Source: Candidatus Brocadiales bacterium
GTDB lineage: Bacteria; Planctomycetota; Brocadiia; Brocadiales; Bathyanammoxibiaceae
Direction: 5' to 3'
Length of the DNA: 11,409 nt
Assembly (NCBI GenBank): GCA_030586765.1
Contig: JAUQZZ010000052.1
Span: 1-11,409 of the forward strand
The position numbers were made by a program, and so were the translations under genes. Shown here in pieces: positions 11,405-11,409 of the stretch. Under the pieces are notes generated by a model. That model saw only the letters and a program-made list of their open reading frames with translations, had not been told where the DNA came from and made no database searches. Numbering within the stretch: the first letter of the stretch is position 1; each line of letters opens with the position of its first letter.

Positions 11405-11409
11405 CTAAG

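Larger units (their letters stand above)
11108..11409. other. Repeat-rich intergenic region at the right edge
   Basis: About 300 bp without a credible gene. It consists almost wholly of small palindromic repeats: a first pair of inverted GTAG-headed arms (11118-11185), a short AT-rich spacer with a weak CTGAT/ATCAG hairpin (11193-11213), a second and more complex pair (11232-11329), a plain stretch, and a GTCATTGCGAG-type repeat (11369-11404). A hairpin here could end the operon transcript, but no T-run follows any of them closely. Confidence 0.7.

Overview
The window looks like chromosome from a Gram-negative bacterium, probably an anaerobic and possibly thermophilic member of Desulfobacterota, Nitrospirota or a similar deep lineage. 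This is inference. It rests on the predominance of AGG/AGA for Arg and ATA for Ile, on secreted and lipoprotein signals, on a DUF3106 protein next to an ECF sigma/anti-sigma pair, and on families common in thermophiles (THEP1-type NTPase, Clp1/Grc3-type kinase, AmmeMemoRadiSam-type radical SAM enzyme, DUF72). No phage, CRISPR, rRNA, tRNA or transposase gene was seen.

Layout. (1) 1-2717 is an envelope-stress-like locus. A minus-strand secreted protein with xEDIRDR heptads runs off the left edge. A gap of about 530 bp follows, holding a dispersed repeat, a possible 42-aa secreted peptide and a perfect 12-bp inverted repeat at the sigma promoter. Then comes a plus-strand operon: ECF sigma factor, zinc-finger anti-sigma factor, small acidic secreted protein, and a basic DUF3106 protein made of six exact 18-residue repeats. 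(2) 2779-4052 is a sigma70-type promoter and an AmrS-like radical SAM enzyme carrying a twin-arginine signal. (3) 7693-4077 is a minus-strand set: a 58-aa lipoprotein, a large membrane protein with a spermidine-synthase-like domain between two membrane blocks, and a CDF metal transporter. (4) 7806-11107 is a tight plus-strand four-gene operon: DUF72 protein, Clp1/Grc3-like P-loop kinase, a second radical SAM protein with an extra Cys4 knuckle, and a THEP1-type NTPase. (5) 11108-11409 is a cluster of palindromic repeats: two BIME-like units bounded by inverted GTAG-headed arms, then a GTCATTGCGAG-type repeat related to one at 576-632.

How the genes may work together. In region 1 the sigma factor is presumably held by the membrane anti-sigma factor. 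The periplasmic tail of the anti-sigma shares a YEL-type acidic/leucine motif with the small acidic protein encoded next to it, and the strongly basic DUF3106 protein follows. This suggests a charge-based periplasmic sensing module. In region 4 the 4-bp overlap and gaps of 11 and 7 bp imply one transcript combining a polynucleotide-kinase-like protein, a radical SAM enzyme and an NTPase. That is the best candidate here for an undescribed RNA- or nucleotide-modifying pathway, although no substrate can be read from the sequence.
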